DNA from: an uncultured Lachnospiraceae bacterium
Lineage (GTDB): Bacteria > Bacillota > Clostridia > Lachnospirales > Lachnospiraceae
Direction of reading: 5' to 3'
DNA: 48,397 bases
NCBI GenBank assembly: GCA_958402795.1
Contig: CATXUX010000027.1
Coordinates: 1 to 48,397, forward strand
Within the stretch, counting starts at the first letter, position 1. Every line of letters starts with the position of its first letter. The notes beneath the pieces were generated by a model. The model had not been told where the DNA came from. It searched no databases and saw only the letters and a list, made by a program, of their open reading frames with translations. This document shows, piece by piece, positions 16,081 to 24,351 of the stretch. A program made the translations under genes and the position numbers.

Positions 16081-17370
16081 CTAAAAAGGCATATCGACCA
16101 GTGTATCATTTTCATCAAAATAGAAAAAATATCTGTTATCTCCGATCATCATTTTCTTCTGATACCCGGCTGTCTCTTCAACAGCACTGTCGGTATTTAC
16201 ATAGGAAAATTGAATTCCGTTTTGGACAAGGTATTTTTTAACTTCTTCTGCACTCATCCCGAGTTCAATCTCGCCTAGTTTGTGCTGTATTTCTTTATAA
16301 GAATAGGCTTCGATTGTGACCGGAAGGAAGGCGTCGGAGTATGTGTGGCTGGTTTCAAAAACAACATCGCCGTTTATGGCGGTAGTTTTTTCCTTTTCTC
16401 CGATCCGGTGTCCGGCAGCCATCATTGTACCGTTTTCCAGCAGAACAAATGAATTAAATTCATATGTTGTATCGTAGGACATCTGTTCCGGAATATCTTC
16501 CATGATACTGTTTTGTTCTATTTTTTCAGGCCAGACCATGCGGACATTTTCAAGAACCTTTTGCGGGGAACGCACATAATCATCCGTGGAAACGGGGACG
16601 CCGCATTCTCCAAAGACATTCAGTCCCCACATATACAGATTGCCATTTTCCGCGATCGCGGCTCCCGTATGATCGCCGGTTACCGCATAAATACAATGGT
16701 CCAGTATTTTTTGCGGAGAGGAGCTTTCCATTTCTCCGGTTTCGGTATTGCCTGATGCATTTGTCAGCATCGTGCTGTCGTATTTTCCCCACCACCATAC
16801 GCTTCCGTCTTCTTTTAAGGCAACGATGGAATTCTTTCCTGCCCTTGCATAGGATACATCTTCCATGAGCAGAACAGGACTGCTTAGTACATCATAATGA
16901 TTGATGGAATACCGGATTCCTTTGTCATATTCCGGAATCAGTAATCCTTTTATGCCCATACCGTACAATCTGCCGTCGGCTGTGAGATAAATGGTAAAAT
17001 AGCCGTTTACAGAACAATCGACAGATACGACCTCAGAGGAAATTTGAATCGGGGATTCGATCTGTACTCCTAATTCTGTAACTTCACCGTTTCCCAATTG
17101 ACCGTATGCATTATTTCCATATCCCCATAATACAGACTGCTCGTCGATATAATAGCGGCATCCTGCGGCCACTTTATTTGTGATGTAGTAATCTTCCAGA
17201 GAAAAAGAATCCGTGTTCTTGGTCAGATCCGGTTCATCTGAATAAAATATGGGTTGCTCCTCGCTGTTTTGCGTCTGGGACTGTAATGAAATACCTGCGA
17301 TTATGAGAATGACTGCAACAACTGCAATCAGGACAAGTATGGTTACGTGTTTCTTTGAAGTTCTGTTCAT
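16081..17370 (-). CDS. Membrane-anchored RCC1-repeat protein
   Basis: 429 residues: short basic tail, one membrane anchor at about 9-28 without a lipobox, then several RCC1/regulator-of-chromosome-condensation type beta-propeller repeats (LWGYGNNAYGQLGNG near 80, LYGMGIKGL, VWWWGKYDS, LYMWGLNVFGECG). Only about four or five blades are recognisable. The C-terminal ~65 residues (from about 363) start LGEIELGMSAEEVKKYL and look like a small SmpA/BamE-like module. RCC1 repeats are protein-interaction platforms; the target here is unknown. The ATG at 17370 follows AGAGGGAGAAACA. It lies opposite the LytTR block and downstream of the ABC operon on the same strand, with a gap of about 180 bases that shows no clear gene. 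Confidence 0.78.
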   Translation of the reverse strand: MNRTSKKHVTILVLIAVVAVILIIAGISLQSQTQNSEEQPIFYSDEPDLTKNTDSFSLEDYYITNKVAAGCRYYIDEQSVLWGYGNNAYGQLGNGEVTELGVQIESPIQISSEVVSVDCSVNGYFTIYLTADGRLYGMGIKGLLIPEYDKGIRYSINHYDVLSSPVLLMEDVSYARAGKNSIVALKEDGSVWWWGKYDSTMLTNASGNTETGEMESSSPQKILDHCIYAVTGDHTGAAIAENGNLYMWGLNVFGECGVPVSTDDYVRSPQKVLENVRMVWPEKIEQNSIMEDIPEQMSYDTTYEFNSFVLLENGTMMAAGHRIGEKEKTTAINGDVVFETSHTYSDAFLPVTIEAYSYKEIQHKLGEIELGMSAEEVKKYLVQNGIQFSYVNTDSAVEETAGYQKKMMIGDNRYFFYFDENDTLVDMPF

Positions 17371-17552
17371 TGTTTCTCCCTCTGGTTTTTCCGTTACTTT
17401 CTATTTTCAACTACTATGAAAAATATACCATATTTTCGGGGCGTTTTCCACAGCGTGTCTGTAATTTGCAGTTTTTTGTCCTCAATCTGTTTCCACATAG
17501 AAAAATGCATTTTGTGATTTCTGCGTTTACTGTCATCTTTATGCGATGTTCG

Positions 17553-17834
17553 TCAATCAGGAATAAGATAAATCATACAAAGTGCCGCAATGCCGAATAC
17601 GGCATAAAGACTATTTATGACTAGGCAGATTTTCATCCAGAGATGCTGTACCTCTGCTCTGGTATAAGCAAAGATGGTGAACACTCCGCTGAATATCATA
17701 AATACGGCATAGCAGGTAATCATAATTTCTGCTGTGGGAGCCTGTAATGCCCAGTCGAAAGTTCGCAGCGGAAAGATTGTCCACGGCACAAAAAGCATCA
17801 GGGTACTGATCGTGGTTAAAATTTTGTTTTTCAT
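17553..17834 (-). CDS. Three-TM membrane protein of the ABC operon, function unknown
   Basis: 93 residues with three hydrophobic segments (about 8-22, 36-56, 68-90) and almost no loops. ATG at 17834 follows CGAAAGGAGATAACGATT. It begins five bases after the end of the second permease gene, so it is the last gene of the transporter operon. Small proteins of this kind often end such operons, but I cannot name a family. It may be an accessory subunit of the exporter. Confidence 0.75.
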   Translation of the reverse strand: MKNKILTTISTLMLFVPWTIFPLRTFDWALQAPTAEIMITCYAVFMIFSGVFTIFAYTRAEVQHLWMKICLVINSLYAVFGIAALCMIYLIPD

Positions 17835-17839
17835 AATCG

Positions 17840-18610
17840 TTATCTCCTTTCAGCCTGCCCGAAACGTAGGCAGGAAATAAATAAGCAAATGATCGTGATG
17901 CCGACAGCGACAGGTATCCATGGAATGAAATCTACCTGTGTTGTGGCAAGGTTGGAAGCCAGCCTGCCATATTCGGCTGTTATTATAAAGAACGGATACG
18001 CCATGGGATATACAAACCATATCTTTGTGTTTATCAGCAATACGGACGGAACAATCGAGGCGAGTCCGATTCCGATGGAAAAGATCGGTGTTTGGATGCA
18101 TACCGATAAGAGCCAGAAAAAGGCAAGCATCGGTACAGATGATATAAGAAGCAGGCAGGCTTCTTTCCATACAAACGTCGGCGGCAAAATGAAATCGTAA
18201 TGCTGTGTTTTTGTCGCAATCGCAGCGCTCAGATAGTACATACCAACGGACATAAGTACCTGGACGGCTGCCAGAAAAAGCAGTACCACAAATTTTGCAA
18301 TACATATATTTGCTGTACGAACGGGCAGGGTGAGCATTTTTAAAATACCATGATTGCTTCTTTCAGTCTGGTTCAGTAAAACGGTGCTGACAACCATACT
18401 GGCAGGGAAAATAAACCATGACATTCCCAGGAATCCTTGTATCAAAAAATTATATTCCGGGGATATGCCTTCTGCCTGCATCTCGAAGTTCATATCCGCA
18501 TTGAGGATCGACGGCAGCCATAAGGCAATTACCGCTGCGGATAAAATCAGCATGATTTTAGAACGGCGGATTTTCTTGAATTCAACGCCGAGTAATGAAA
18601 GAAAACTCAT
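17840..18610 (-). CDS. ABC transporter permease, LanG/CprC-like
   Basis: 256 residues with six hydrophobic segments and the N-terminal signature of lantibiotic-immunity type permeases (LSLLGVEFKKIRRSKIML). Together with the neighbouring permease and ATPase it should form an exporter that removes antimicrobial peptides such as lantibiotics from the membrane. Its ATG overlaps the previous permease stop (ATGA), with AAGGAGG ten bases upstream, so translation is coupled. The substrate cannot be read from the sequence. Confidence 0.82.
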   Translation of the reverse strand: MSFLSLLGVEFKKIRRSKIMLILSAAVIALWLPSILNADMNFEMQAEGISPEYNFLIQGFLGMSWFIFPASMVVSTVLLNQTERSNHGILKMLTLPVRTANICIAKFVVLLFLAAVQVLMSVGMYYLSAAIATKTQHYDFILPPTFVWKEACLLLISSVPMLAFFWLLSVCIQTPIFSIGIGLASIVPSVLLINTKIWFVYPMAYPFFIITAEYGRLASNLATTQVDFIPWIPVAVGITIICLFISCLRFGQAERR

Positions 18611-19329
18611 TCTACAGTCCTCCTTATCTGCAAAAGTAATAGTTCCATAAGAGCGATCAGGATGGTTTCTGCCACGCTTGCGGTCAATGTATTTCGGGCG
18701 ACTTCTCCGGCTGTGTTTCCGAATATCTGAAACGGCAGGGCAAATGGAAACAGGGACAAAATAAATGAATCAGCAGGAAGCATTGTCGCCAGAAATATAC
18801 AGATCACTCCGATGCCGAGCGATACCCACATATTCCGGCAAAGCGATGCAATCAAAAGGGACAGTAAGGCTGCCGGAAGCATCAGGACGATGGCATATCC
18901 GAAATGTTTCAGAATCTCGGATGAAAAATTGTCCGGAAGCGTAAACCAGTGGATCGAGCAGATGGCGATACCGGCGGCTTCTAATGCCACAACGATGATT
19001 CCCATAACCATGATCAGGGTGAGCTTGCCAAAGAATAAAGTATGTTCTTTGACGGGCAGCATGCGCATTTTCAAAATGGCGTTATCGGCGTATTCTGTGT
19101 GGTACATCAGACATGCGCCTGCAACCAGAAGCAGTACATTGAGCATTGCCATCATCTGCCAGTTTGCGTTCATCAAAATTTGAACCGGAGAACCAGGGAG
19201 ACCGACATACATTTCTGAACGAACCGTCATATTCACAACAGGAACAGCCGCAGCCAGCAGACCGCCTGCAATGAATGCAGGGAAAAATCCGGTTCGTTTT
19301 ACTTTTTTGCATTCCAAAGCGAAAATCAT
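18607..19329 (-). CDS. ABC transporter permease, LanE/CprB-like
   Basis: 240 residues with six predicted membrane segments and a short basic N-terminus (ALECKKVKRTGFF) typical of LanE/MutE-type permeases. It overlaps the ATPase gene by four bases at the start and the second permease by four at the end, so the three are one tightly coupled unit. Its likely role is the membrane half of a LanFEG-type antimicrobial-peptide exporter; ABC-2 type export of another amphiphile remains possible. Confidence 0.82.
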   Translation of the reverse strand: MIFALECKKVKRTGFFPAFIAGGLLAAAVPVVNMTVRSEMYVGLPGSPVQILMNANWQMMAMLNVLLLVAGACLMYHTEYADNAILKMRMLPVKEHTLFFGKLTLIMVMGIIVVALEAAGIAICSIHWFTLPDNFSSEILKHFGYAIVLMLPAALLSLLIASLCRNMWVSLGIGVICIFLATMLPADSFILSLFPFALPFQIFGNTAGEVARNTLTASVAETILIALMELLLLQIRRTVE

Positions 19330-20081
19330 CGTATAGCGCCTCTCTTTCTGTTGTCGTCGTCAATCAGTGCGAGGAAGGTATCCTCCAGATTATCCGTAGG
19401 ATATCCCTGCGATACAGCCTCTTGTTTCAGCTGGTCAATGGACCCTTCGAACAGCAGTCGTCCGTGATTGAGGATCCCAATGATGTCTGCCATCAGTTCC
19501 ACTTCGGAAAGCAGATGCGAGGACACCAGAACCGTGCAGTCATATTCCTGCGGAAGCGAACGGATCAGCGTTCTGATCTCATGGATCCCTACGGGATCGA
19601 GTCCGTTTGTCGGTTCGTCGAGGATCAGGATGGGTGGTCTGCCGATCAATGCACCAGCAAGGCCCAATCGCTGCTTCATCCCCAGCGAATATTTTTTCGC
19701 AAGTCGGTCTTTGTATTGTGTCAGTCCGACAAGTTCCAGCGCGTCTGCAGCGGCCGATTTCGGCAGTCCTAATATCTTCGACAGGATCTCCAGGTTTTCC
19801 ATGCCGCTTAAATTTCCGTAAAAAGCGGGCGCCTCGATGAAAGATCCGACTTCCTTCAAAATCTCAACCCGGTTTTGCGGATATTTTTTTCCGTCGATCA
19901 CAAAAGAACCGCCGGTAGGTTTTGTCAGTCCAAGAAACATTTTCATGGTTGTGGACTTGCCTGCGCCGTTCGGACCGAGAAAACCGTATACCTTTCCTTT
20001 GGGAATATGCATAGTAACCCGGGATACAGCCGTGAAATCCTGATAGGATTTTGTCAGGTTGTTTGTTTCAATCATGTTCAT
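19326..20081 (-). CDS. ABC transporter ATP-binding protein, LanF/BcrA-like
   Basis: 251-residue ATPase that powers the two permeases. Walker A GPNGAGKS at 36-43, signature YSLGMKQRLG near 131-140, Walker B LILDEPTNGLDP near 152-163, and the switch His in SSHLLSE. The sequence layout is that of lantibiotic-immunity and bacitracin-type ATPases. The ATG at 20081 follows AAGGAGCTGACAGAT. It is the first gene of a four-gene operon divergent from the two-component system, an arrangement seen for CprABC/CprRK and related lantibiotic-resistance systems. Confidence 0.9.
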   Translation of the reverse strand: MNMIETNNLTKSYQDFTAVSRVTMHIPKGKVYGFLGPNGAGKSTTMKMFLGLTKPTGGSFVIDGKKYPQNRVEILKEVGSFIEAPAFYGNLSGMENLEILSKILGLPKSAAADALELVGLTQYKDRLAKKYSLGMKQRLGLAGALIGRPPILILDEPTNGLDPVGIHEIRTLIRSLPQEYDCTVLVSSHLLSEVELMADIIGILNHGRLLFEGSIDQLKQEAVSQGYPTDNLEDTFLALIDDDNRKRGAIR

Positions 20082-20126
20082 ATCTGTCAGCTCCTTTCTT
20101 GTTATGGCTTCATTTTACAGCGCCAA

Positions 20127-20166
20127 CCTTACGGGAACATTCTCTTTGCCTTACATTTACCTTACA
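20127..20166. promoter_or_regulatory. Phased CCTTACA repeats: likely response-regulator operator
   Basis: CCTTACG at 20127, CCTTACA at 20149 and CCTTACA at 20160 lie at multiples of 11 bases; a degenerate fourth copy (CATTCTC) falls on the same phase at 20138. OmpR-family regulators bind such direct repeats. On the minus strand the array abuts a TAAAAT -10-like hexamer ahead of the ABC operon, with no good -35, as expected for an activated promoter. Confidence 0.6.
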
Positions 20167-20233
20167 TTTTTTTGTATATCAGGAAATACTGCCGTTTCTA
20201 TGATACAATGTGAAACAGAAGGAAGGTGTCTGT

Positions 20234-20938
20234 ATGGATTTTGAATATTTGAAAAAGAAGCGTTTGCTGCTTGTCGATGACGAGCAGGAGATTCTGGATA
20301 TGGTCGTATCGATCCTGAAAGAGGAAGGGTTTTGTTCCATTGCCGCCGCGCGAAATGTGAAAGAAGCACTTACGCTGGCAGAAAATTTTCAGCCGGAGAT
20401 GGCAATCCTTGACGTTATGCTGCCGGACGGAAACGGCTTTGCCCTGATGGAACAGCTCAGGCAAAAAGGAGAATATCCCATCTTGTTTTTGACTGCCCGC
20501 GGAGAGGACGAGGATAAATTTCAGGGATTCGGTCTTGGCGCAGATGATTATGTGGTGAAGCCGTTTCTCCCAAAGGAACTGATATTCCGCGTCATGGCGA
20601 TCCTGCGCAGAAGCTATAAAGATGAAAATCCCCTTGTCAGGTTACAGAACAGTGCGATCGACTTTGACCGTGCAGAGGTGATCAAAGACGGGAAAGAGAT
20701 TCCCCTGACTGCCAAGGAATATGATATTCTGACTGCTTTGTACCGCAATGCAGGCCGCATCGTAACGATAGACGCCCTCTGCGAAGCAGCATGGGGCGAG
20801 AATCCGTTTGGATATGAAAATTCTCTGATGGCACACATCAGACGTATCAGAGAAAAAATCGAAAAAAACCCCTCGCACCCTGAATCTTTAATTACGGTCA
20901 AGGGACTGGGATATAAACTAATCGTGGGAGGCCGGTGA
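20234..20938 (+). CDS. OmpR-family response regulator of the antimicrobial-peptide module
   Basis: 234 residues. Receiver domain (10-125) with D15-D16, phospho-acceptor D60 (AILDVMLPDGNG), T87 and K109; winged-helix domain (about 135-232) with LTAKEYDILTALYRNAGRIVT and SLMAHIRRIREKIE. It should activate the divergent ABC operon on signal from the next kinase. I start at the ATG at 20234, after AAGGAAGGTGTCTG; an in-frame GTG at 20210 lacks a ribosome binding site. The kinase starts two bases after the stop codon. Confidence 0.9.
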   Translation: MDFEYLKKKRLLLVDDEQEILDMVVSILKEEGFCSIAAARNVKEALTLAENFQPEMAILDVMLPDGNGFALMEQLRQKGEYPILFLTARGEDEDKFQGFGLGADDYVVKPFLPKELIFRVMAILRRSYKDENPLVRLQNSAIDFDRAEVIKDGKEIPLTAKEYDILTALYRNAGRIVTIDALCEAAWGENPFGYENSLMAHIRRIREKIEKNPSHPESLITVKGLGYKLIVGGR

Positions 20939-20939
20939 G

Positions 20940-22355
20940 ATGAAAAGCGTACCGAAACTTATACGCCGTTTTGTCGGCATTTTACTTTTTAGTTCTGTTT
21001 TGCTGATCACGATAAATATTGTCCTGCTGGTTGTCTTTACCCTGCGGCAGACGCCCAATGCCCGACCGTGGAAAACGGCGGAAGAAGTTGCTGCGTCTCT
21101 GCAGCAGACAGAGGACGGAACATATAAACTGGCGGATGAAATGGCGCAGGAGTTGAAAGAAGAAAATATCTGGGGCATCTTTATTGCTAATGATACGAAA
21201 CGGGTAGTCTGGCAGACAGACAATCTGCCGGATACCATACCAGTGGAATATACACTTTCAGATATCGTCAGCCTGACGCGCGGTTACGTAAACGATTATC
21301 CGACATTTACAGGAGAAGCAGAAAACGGAATCGTGGTGCTTGGGTATCCCCAAAAGAGTTTCTGGAAGCATATGTGGCCGAGCTGGGACTATCAGTTGAT
21401 CGCCGGCTTACCCAAAACCGTTCTGTCTGTATTGGCAGTCAATGTGATTGTCATATTCCTGATTTATGTGACGGTGAATACCAGTCTCCTGAAATCGGTG
21501 AAACCGATTACAAAAGGAATTCAGGATCTATCAGTCGGAGAACCTGTGCAGATGAAGGAAAGCGGTTTACTCTCCGAAATATCTGCAAATATCAACCGTG
21601 CTTCTGACATTGTCCAGAGCCAGAAAAATCAATTGCGGAAAAAGGAAACTGCAAGGGCAAACTGGATTGCAGGAGTTTCCCACGATATTCGGACTCCTCT
21701 GTCTGTGGTGATGGGGTATGCGGGACAGTTAAGAGACGATGCAGACCTGACGGAGGAAGAACGCCAAAAGGCGGATGTGATCGTCAAGCAGAGTGAACGG
21801 ATGCGAGATCTGATCAATGATCTGAATCTTGCCTCGAAACTGGAATACAATATGCAGCCTCTCAGTCTTGCTCCGCAGAATATGATCGCACTGGTACGTC
21901 AGGTCGTTGTGGATTTTATCAACATGGATATTGACGAACGATATCCCATCGAATGGACAACAAGCGATATGCTTCATGTATGTTATGTAAATGCAGATAA
22001 AGAGCTGGTCAAACGGGCGGTTGCCAACCTGATCCAAAACTGCATCAATCATAATAAAAAAGGCTGTAAAATATACATCGGTGTGACGGAGACTGCGGAA
22101 AACTGCACCATAACCGTTTCAGATGCTGGCGTGGGAGCAACAGACGAACAAATAGAAAAACTCAATCAAACACCGCACTATATGCTCTGCGACGAGAACA
22201 CAACGGAGCAGCGGCATGGACTGGGACTGCTTATTGTGAAGCAGATCATATCCGCACATAACGGAAAAACCGTCATCAGAAACAATGCATACGGCGGATT
22301 TACAGTAGAAGCAATACTGCCGAAATGCGAAGCACAGTCCGGCATGACAAAGTAA
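20940..22355 (+). CDS. Sensor histidine kinase of the antimicrobial-peptide module
   Basis: 471 residues: membrane segment at about 11-33, an extracytoplasmic loop of about 120 residues (34-155) with several Trp, a second membrane segment at about 160-180, a HAMP-like linker, H-box AGVSHDIRTPLSVVMGY with the phosphorylated His at 248, N-box (ANLIQNCINHN), G1 (VSDAGVGA) and G2 (RHGLGLLIV). The layout and gene context match kinases such as CprK that respond to lantibiotics. The extracytoplasmic loop is long, unlike the very short loop of BceS-type kinases, so direct ligand sensing is plausible. A terminator follows. Confidence 0.88.
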   Translation: MKSVPKLIRRFVGILLFSSVLLITINIVLLVVFTLRQTPNARPWKTAEEVAASLQQTEDGTYKLADEMAQELKEENIWGIFIANDTKRVVWQTDNLPDTIPVEYTLSDIVSLTRGYVNDYPTFTGEAENGIVVLGYPQKSFWKHMWPSWDYQLIAGLPKTVLSVLAVNVIVIFLIYVTVNTSLLKSVKPITKGIQDLSVGEPVQMKESGLLSEISANINRASDIVQSQKNQLRKKETARANWIAGVSHDIRTPLSVVMGYAGQLRDDADLTEEERQKADVIVKQSERMRDLINDLNLASKLEYNMQPLSLAPQNMIALVRQVVVDFINMDIDERYPIEWTTSDMLHVCYVNADKELVKRAVANLIQNCINHNKKGCKIYIGVTETAENCTITVSDAGVGATDEQIEKLNQTPHYMLCDENTTEQRHGLGLLIVKQIISAHNGKTVIRNNAYGGFTVEAILPKCEAQSGMTK

Positions 22356-22359
22356 AAAA

Positions 22360-22407
22360 TAAACAGCAGGTATCTTTTGATAAAAAGAACCTGCTGCTTA
22401 TTTTTTT
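22360..22407. terminator. Bidirectional terminator between the kinase and the 57-residue gene
   Basis: CAGCAGGT (22364-22371) pairs with ACCTGCTG (22389-22396), with further pairing of tcttttgat and aaaaaga inside. Seven T follow on the plus strand, and on the minus strand tttattttt follows, so both converging genes can end here. Confidence 0.8.
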
Positions 22408-22433
22408 GGTTGTATTCTGTTGTTATTCATGGC

Positions 22434-22607
22434 TTATCTTCTGTTAGCCGGAACATAAGGCTGTCCGTTCATAGCGCTAAGTCCTGCACAAATTACATCA
22501 CCATATTCATTCCAGTAATTCTTAACCGCCTTTACAAATCTCTCTGCAAGTGTCTCGTTTGCTGCCATCAGATACTGTACATCTTCATAAGTCATATTCA
22601 TCATCAT
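22434..22607 (-). CDS. 57-residue protein of unknown family
   Basis: An intact 58-codon frame with GGAGAG eight bases before its ATG (22607), a perfect TATAAT about 50 bases upstream and the shared terminator downstream, so it has the marks of a real monocistronic gene. The start is MMMNMTYEDVQYLM; an alternative ATG two or four codons in is possible. The N-terminal two thirds (about 6-35) look helical and amphipathic; one Cys (40) lies in DVICAGLSAMNG, and the tail is Pro/Arg-rich (PYVPANRR). No membrane segment, double-Gly leader or lipobox. It may be regulatory or a peptide precursor, but nothing in the sequence decides this. Confidence 0.65.
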   Translation of the reverse strand: MMMNMTYEDVQYLMAANETLAERFVKAVKNYWNEYGDVICAGLSAMNGQPYVPANRR

Positions 22608-22657
22608 ATCAATCTCTCCTTTTTCATTTCCTTTTATGTTGTTTCCTTGTTACGTGT

Positions 22658-22663
22658 ATTATA
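22658..22663 (-). promoter_or_regulatory. -10 element of the 57-residue gene
   Basis: Minus strand TATAAT at 22663-22658, about 50 bases before the ATG. The -35 region (TAAACC at 17 bases) is poor. Confidence 0.45.
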
Positions 22664-22733
22664 ATAGCATGAGAAAAAGCGGTTTATTAGATAAGTGTTT
22701 GATAAGATTTTAGGTCAAAATTGACATATAAAC

Positions 22734-22780
22734 TCCGGAGAATCTTTCCGAAATCAGAGAAGATTCTCCGGATCTTTTAA
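22734..22780 (-). terminator. Terminator downstream of uxaB
   Basis: TCCGGAGAATCTT (22734-22746) pairs perfectly with AAGATTCTCCGGA (22760-22772). It lies about 50 bases past the uxaB stop. T-rich DNA follows on both sides, best on the plus strand (tctttt). Confidence 0.65.
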
Positions 22781-22822
22781 TTCATTGTTTGATAAATATT
22801 TAATCGATGATTCACTCTGGTT

Positions 22823-24325
22823 TTACCGGATGCATGCTTTCATCACTTCATAGGTTCCTTTTTCTTCAATCTGAGCCAGAACTTCTGCAGTTTTTTCTGC
22901 GAAGCCGGGCAGCGCCGAGAGATCTTCGCCCCAGAAGTCTGTATTCCGGCATACGGCGTAAGCCAGGTCATGTGCGGAGTCATCTTTGTGTGCCAGATAG
23001 AATTCAAGTACATTCCGGTCGTCGGAGATGGTATAGCTGTCTCCGTTCGGACGGACTGCTTTGAGTCCCGCGTCTGTCAGCTCTGTCCCGCGGTAGAACG
23101 CGATGTACAGTGCAAAGGAGGTCGTCAGGCAGGTCGGGAGCGAGCCGGTGTTTTTGATATAATCCTTTACTGTCGGAAGGACTCTGGCTTTCCACTTGGA
23201 GGTGGAGTTCAGAGAGATCGACAGCAGCGCATGATCGATGAACGGGTTTTTAAAACGTTCGGTCACGGAGAAGGCAAAACTTTCCAGTTCATCTTTCGGA
23301 AGCGTGAGCGTCGGGATGATCTCGTCATAGATTGCTTTGTTCATAAATCCGCGGATCACGTCGTCTGCCATGCAGTCACGGACGATATCCTGTCCGGCAA
23401 GGTAAGCACCAAGGACCATGGAGGTGTGCGCGCCGTTCAGGATACGGACCTTTCTCTGCTTGTATGGTTTGTGGTTGTCGGTTACGATCACCGGAAGTCC
23501 TGCCTGTTCGAATGGTAATTCTTCCTTCAGCCACTGCGGACCTTCGATCACCCAGAAACCGAACACTTCTCCGGTATTGAGAACCTTATCCTCATATCCG
23601 TTTTCTTCATTGAGTGCGTCTGCTTCCTTTCTCGGATATCCGGTAACAATCCGGTCAACAAGGGTGGAGCAGAAGACATTTTCTTCTTCGATCCACTGAA
23701 TGAAATCGTCTCCGAGTTCCCATTGCCGGGCGTGGCGGATCACATATTCTTTCAGTAGCTTTCCGTTATCGTCGATCAGCTCACAGGCAAGAATGATAAA
23801 GCCTTTGCCCTTTTCTGCGCCGAAGATCTGAAAACGGCGGTACAGAAACTGTGTCAGTTTTCCCGGATAGCTTGTCGCCGGGGTATCGGTAAACCGGCAG
23901 GAAGCGTCATAGACAATTCCGGCTTCGGTCGTATTGCTTGTAATATAGCGAAGATCCGGATTTTCGGCGCATTCCATCAGCTTCTCATAATCGCTGTAAG
24001 CATTGATACAGCGGCTTACACAGGAGATGACACGCTTTGCGTTTACTTTTTGTCCGTTTTCAAAACCACGGAGATACAAGGTGTATAATCCCTCCTGCTC
24101 GTTGATGAAATCACCGACATTGACGGGAGCGGTGTTCGGGATCGGCTGTACCAGCGTTACTTTTCCGTTGAAACCTGTTTTTTCATTCAGGTTGTCAATA
24201 AAGTAATCGACAAACGCACGGAGAAAGTTTCCTTCCCCGAACTGGAGTACCTTTTCCGGGGCGTCCTTTAAAAGATATCCGTCATAATTCTGCTCTTTTA
24301 ATACTTCATAAGATAATCGTTTCAT
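22823..24325 (-). CDS. uxaB: Tagaturonate reductase (altronate oxidoreductase)
   Basis: NADH-dependent reduction of tagaturonate to altronate in galacturonate breakdown. The 500-residue protein belongs to the polyol-specific long-chain dehydrogenase family: FGEGNFLRAFVDYFID at about 29-44 (nucleotide-binding region), ITSNTTEAG at 128-136, and TDNHKPYKQRKVRILNGAH at 282-300 with the catalytic Lys/Asn/His set. The start follows AAAGGAACAATT. uxaA lies just upstream in the same operon. The uxaA neighbour and the NTTEAG motif favour UxaB over mannonate reductase UxuB. Confidence 0.9.
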   Translation of the reverse strand: MKRLSYEVLKEQNYDGYLLKDAPEKVLQFGEGNFLRAFVDYFIDNLNEKTGFNGKVTLVQPIPNTAPVNVGDFINEQEGLYTLYLRGFENGQKVNAKRVISCVSRCINAYSDYEKLMECAENPDLRYITSNTTEAGIVYDASCRFTDTPATSYPGKLTQFLYRRFQIFGAEKGKGFIILACELIDDNGKLLKEYVIRHARQWELGDDFIQWIEEENVFCSTLVDRIVTGYPRKEADALNEENGYEDKVLNTGEVFGFWVIEGPQWLKEELPFEQAGLPVIVTDNHKPYKQRKVRILNGAHTSMVLGAYLAGQDIVRDCMADDVIRGFMNKAIYDEIIPTLTLPKDELESFAFSVTERFKNPFIDHALLSISLNSTSKWKARVLPTVKDYIKNTGSLPTCLTTSFALYIAFYRGTELTDAGLKAVRPNGDSYTISDDRNVLEFYLAHKDDSAHDLAYAVCRNTDFWGEDLSALPGFAEKTAEVLAQIEEKGTYEVMKACIR

Positions 24326-24351
24326 AATTGTTCCTTTCTTTGTCCGGGTGC

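Noticed and set aside
17371..17552. Possible small gene between the ABC operon and the RCC1 gene
   Set aside because: No frame with a ribosome binding site was found; the plus-strand open frame at 17355 is AT-rich and lacks features.
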